Positions 62,020 to 64,000 of a stretch of DNA of 64,000 bases are shown here, in pieces. The DNA is from Herminiimonas arsenitoxidans (lineage in GTDB: Bacteria; Pseudomonadota; Gammaproteobacteria; Burkholderiales; Burkholderiaceae_D), in contig NZ_LT671418.1 of the NCBI RefSeq assembly GCF_900130075.1, forward strand, positions 992,001-1,056,000. Direction: 5' to 3'. Made by a program: the position numbers and the translations under genes. How positions within the stretch are numbered: the stretch's first letter is position 1; each line of letters opens with the position of its first letter. The notes beneath the pieces were generated by a model. It searched no databases and had not been told where the DNA came from. It saw only the letters and a list, made by a program, of their open reading frames with translations.

Positions 62020-63777
62020 TTACTCTTGCGCTCTGCCGCGTGGTGCCATTGTTTGAATACGATCTTGCGCATCCAGAATATCTCGCGACCAGCTACTTTC
62101 ATTATGAATAATCGTTGGTTTCAACAAGATAACCAGCTCACGTTTTTGTGTCGCCTGATTTGTATTACGAAACAGATTACCCAACACTGGCACATCACCG
62201 GCACCTGGCAATTGGGAACGATCGGATGAGGTTCCTTGTCGCATCAAGCCACCCAGTGCAATGATGTTACCGTCTTGCGCACGAACCACACTATCAGTTT
62301 CTGATGTACTGCTTTTCGCCAGAGGCAAAGTCAATACGCCGCCACTGGTACCCAGATTGATGACTTTTTCCGACGTTTGCACATCACTGACTGACGGATG
62401 GATGTGTAAGATAATATTTCCTTGATCATCAATCTGCGGTGTCACATCAAGTACGACTCCTGAGAAAAATGGTTGCAAAGTCACGTTTGGTGTCGAGGTT
62501 GTTCCTGTTACGGATGTATTGATATTGCTACTGACGTTCGTCACGAAAAACTCATCCGTACCGACCTTGAGAACTGCCTTTTGATTATTCAATGTTGCAA
62601 TGCGTGGGCTGGACAACACATGTACATTTCCTTGTGTTTCCAGGAATGAAATCAACCCTGCAAAATTTTTAGTCTGCAATGCGAGACCGAACATGCTACC
62701 CAGATTCGATACACCTGAGACCAAATCTTGTCCTGGTACGGCCTGCAATGCCCCTCCTGAATAGGTTCTTCCCGCCGAATCAATGCTGGATACGCCTGTG
62801 GCAAGCGAACCGTTAGTTTGCAATACCGTACCAGGGGTAACCGAACCACCAGAGATACGAGTGCTTCCCGTTCTGAAAACAGACCAGTTCACACCAGTTT
62901 GAAAACCATCATTCAATTCAACTTCAAGAATCTTTGCTTCCAGAATCACCTGACGATCAACTGACAACTGTGTCGCTTTGAGATACGCAGCAACGCTGCG
63001 CAATTCATCCGGCATCGCCTTGATCACAACGACCCCCGATTGCGGACTAATGACAACGCTGCGCCCATCTTTGCCACTGTCAACGATGGCATCCAGTGCA
63101 AGTTTCAACTCCGCCCAGAAATCGCTGGTAGAAGTTGTACTAATTCTGCTGCTTTCCAGTGCAGCGAGGTTAGTACCTGAATTATTGGCAGGCGCATTAT
63201 TTTGCTGATTCGAGTTGTTCAGGTTGTTATTGTTATTATTGTTTTGTCCATTACCTTGCACACTGACCGAACCAGAAATCACACGTGTAGATGATGTACC
63301 TTTACGATTCCCAGTCAGATAGTTGACTTGAAAAACACTTGTTTGCATCGTCAGCGGTTTAATGATGATGCGAGATCCTTCAACCTTATAGTCGTAACCG
63401 TATAGTTCACGAATCGCATCCAGCGCCTCGAATAAGGTTACATCTTTCAGGTTGGCAGAGATCGTCCCGCTTACATTCGGATGAACCAACATGTTATAGC
63501 GCGTTCCAATCACGATCGAATTGAAGAACTGACTGGCCTGTACATTATTGAAGGCCAGGCTGAAACGCTCTTCAAGTGGCTGCCGTGCTTTCGGCATTTC
63601 GATATTAATTGGTGGCAAAAGTGCAGCGGAAACCGCATCTTGTTTTGCCGGCTGCACGCTTGCCTGAGCTGCTTTGCTCATTTCGGCATTCATCAGATCG
63701 TAGGTCTCCCGTTTGGATGTCGGTGCTGCACATCCAGCGACAGAAATAACCAATATTACTAATAGAAATTTACGCAC
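62020..63777 (-). CDS. mshL: MshL, MSHA pilus secretin
   Basis: A 585-residue secretin forming the outer-membrane pore for MSHA pili. The start is GTG at 63777 with an AGGTAGGT-type Shine-Dalgarno. A lipoprotein signal has Cys16 (ISVAGC). The N-terminal secretin/TonB-like short domain (FNNVQASQFFNSIVIGTRYNMLVHP...) is followed by an Asn/Gln-rich linker (about 180-205). The C-terminal secretin domain includes VHVLSSPRIATLNNQKAVLKVG and ALGGLMRQGTSSDRSQLPGAGDVPVLGNLFR. mshK is 14 bases upstream and mshM 9 bases downstream. Confidence 0.95.
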   Translation of the reverse strand: MRKFLLVILVISVAGCAAPTSKRETYDLMNAEMSKAAQASVQPAKQDAVSAALLPPINIEMPKARQPLEERFSLAFNNVQASQFFNSIVIGTRYNMLVHPNVSGTISANLKDVTLFEALDAIRELYGYDYKVEGSRIIIKPLTMQTSVFQVNYLTGNRKGTSSTRVISGSVSVQGNGQNNNNNNNLNNSNQQNNAPANNSGTNLAALESSRISTTSTSDFWAELKLALDAIVDSGKDGRSVVISPQSGVVVIKAMPDELRSVAAYLKATQLSVDRQVILEAKILEVELNDGFQTGVNWSVFRTGSTRISGGSVTPGTVLQTNGSLATGVSSIDSAGRTYSGGALQAVPGQDLVSGVSNLGSMFGLALQTKNFAGLISFLETQGNVHVLSSPRIATLNNQKAVLKVGTDEFFVTNVSSNINTSVTGTTSTPNVTLQPFFSGVVLDVTPQIDDQGNIILHIHPSVSDVQTSEKVINLGTSGGVLTLPLAKSSTSETDSVVRAQDGNIIALGGLMRQGTSSDRSQLPGAGDVPVLGNLFRNTNQATQKRELVILLKPTIIHNESSWSRDILDAQDRIQTMAPRGRAQE

Positions 63778-63791
63778 GCTTACCTACCTCT

Positions 63792-64000
63792 TCACTTCCG
63801 GTTATCGGGATTTTTACGATTATGACCAGGCGTTAAGCGTTTCCCTATATTAGGGAATAGCTTTAACGTTTGAAATTCGCTGCCATTGCGCAACATCACT
63901 TCACTTTCAGTAATTTTTACCAAGGTCGCACCATTAAATTTCTCACCTAATTTAACGGTATGATCACTAATGATCGCAACCTTATGGGTTGGTGAAATGA
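63792..64000 (-). CDS. mshK: MshK, MSHA pilus biogenesis protein (5' end outside window)
   Basis: Only the last 68 codons are in the window, and the frame is open at the edge. The translation (HTVKLGEKFNGATLVKITESEVMLRNGSEFQTLKLFPNIGKRL) follows the MshK pattern of a small protein with a PulP/GspC-like beta domain. It is 14 bases upstream of mshL, the expected neighbour. The N-terminal membrane anchor is outside the window. Confidence 0.8.
   Translation of the reverse strand, partial: ISPTHKVAIISDHTVKLGEKFNGATLVKITESEVMLRNGSEFQTLKLFPNIGKRLTPGHNRKNPDNRK

Noticed and set aside
1..64000. tRNA, rRNA, insertion sequences, integrase genes or phage genes
   Set aside because: I saw none. Genes are contiguous housekeeping and surface-structure operons.

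Overview
The window reads as a chromosomal segment of a motile, PHB-storing betaproteobacterium, most likely Burkholderiales and probably Oxalobacteraceae (Herminiimonas/Janthinobacterium-like). This placement rests on gene content and protein style (split fli/flg flagellar clusters, PhaC/PhaR, MshKLMN, BamD, MEP-pathway IspD/IspF) and is an inference, since no search was run. Coding density is high, and most genes sit in operons with short gaps or ATGA overlaps.

Layout. (1) 1-15950: flagellar genes. fliM (5' end missing) through fliR run on the plus strand. They converge on flgBCDEFGHIJKL on the minus strand, and flgA-flgM-flgN diverge from flgB. Two sigma-28 (FliA)-type promoters are visible, a near-consensus one before flgM and a weaker one before flgK. 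(2) 15980-19050: an OmpR/EnvZ-type two-component system flanked by two small proteins of unknown function. (3) 19310-26475: ispF/ispD, divergent mfd, serB and two small membrane-protein genes. (4) 26553-32138: a complete peptide ABC importer operon in the order A-B-C-F-D. (5) 32584-41087: metC-like lyase, rimO with a small exported protein, phaR and phaC for polyhydroxybutyrate, pgeF, rluD and divergent bamD. (6) 41170-56943: one six-gene minus-strand operon encoding a TolC-like outer-membrane protein, an OmpA/MotB-like protein, an HlyD-like adaptor, a MotA/TolQ-like protein with a long cytoplasmic tail, an ABC exporter and a giant (about 2796 aa) repeat adhesin. (7) 57433-59925: yaaA, a PIN-domain protein and a methionine-type aminotransferase. 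(8) 59963-64000: mshN, mshM, mshL and the 3' part of mshK, belonging to an MSHA-type type IV pilus assembly cluster.

The most interesting locus is region 6. It combines a complete type I secretion system, its giant RTX-type substrate and a proton-channel-like MotA/MotB pair in one transcription unit. The closest described arrangement I know is Salmonella SPI-4 (SiiABCDEF), where SiiA/SiiB energise or control SiiE-mediated adhesion. This version differs in the long SiiB/ZorA-like tail, an exporter that lacks the usual N-terminal peptidase-like domain, and an adhesin built from about 30 repeats, four of which were duplicated as a block. It lies beside MSHA pilus genes and in the same window as flagellar genes, so the window carries three surface structures for moving and attaching.
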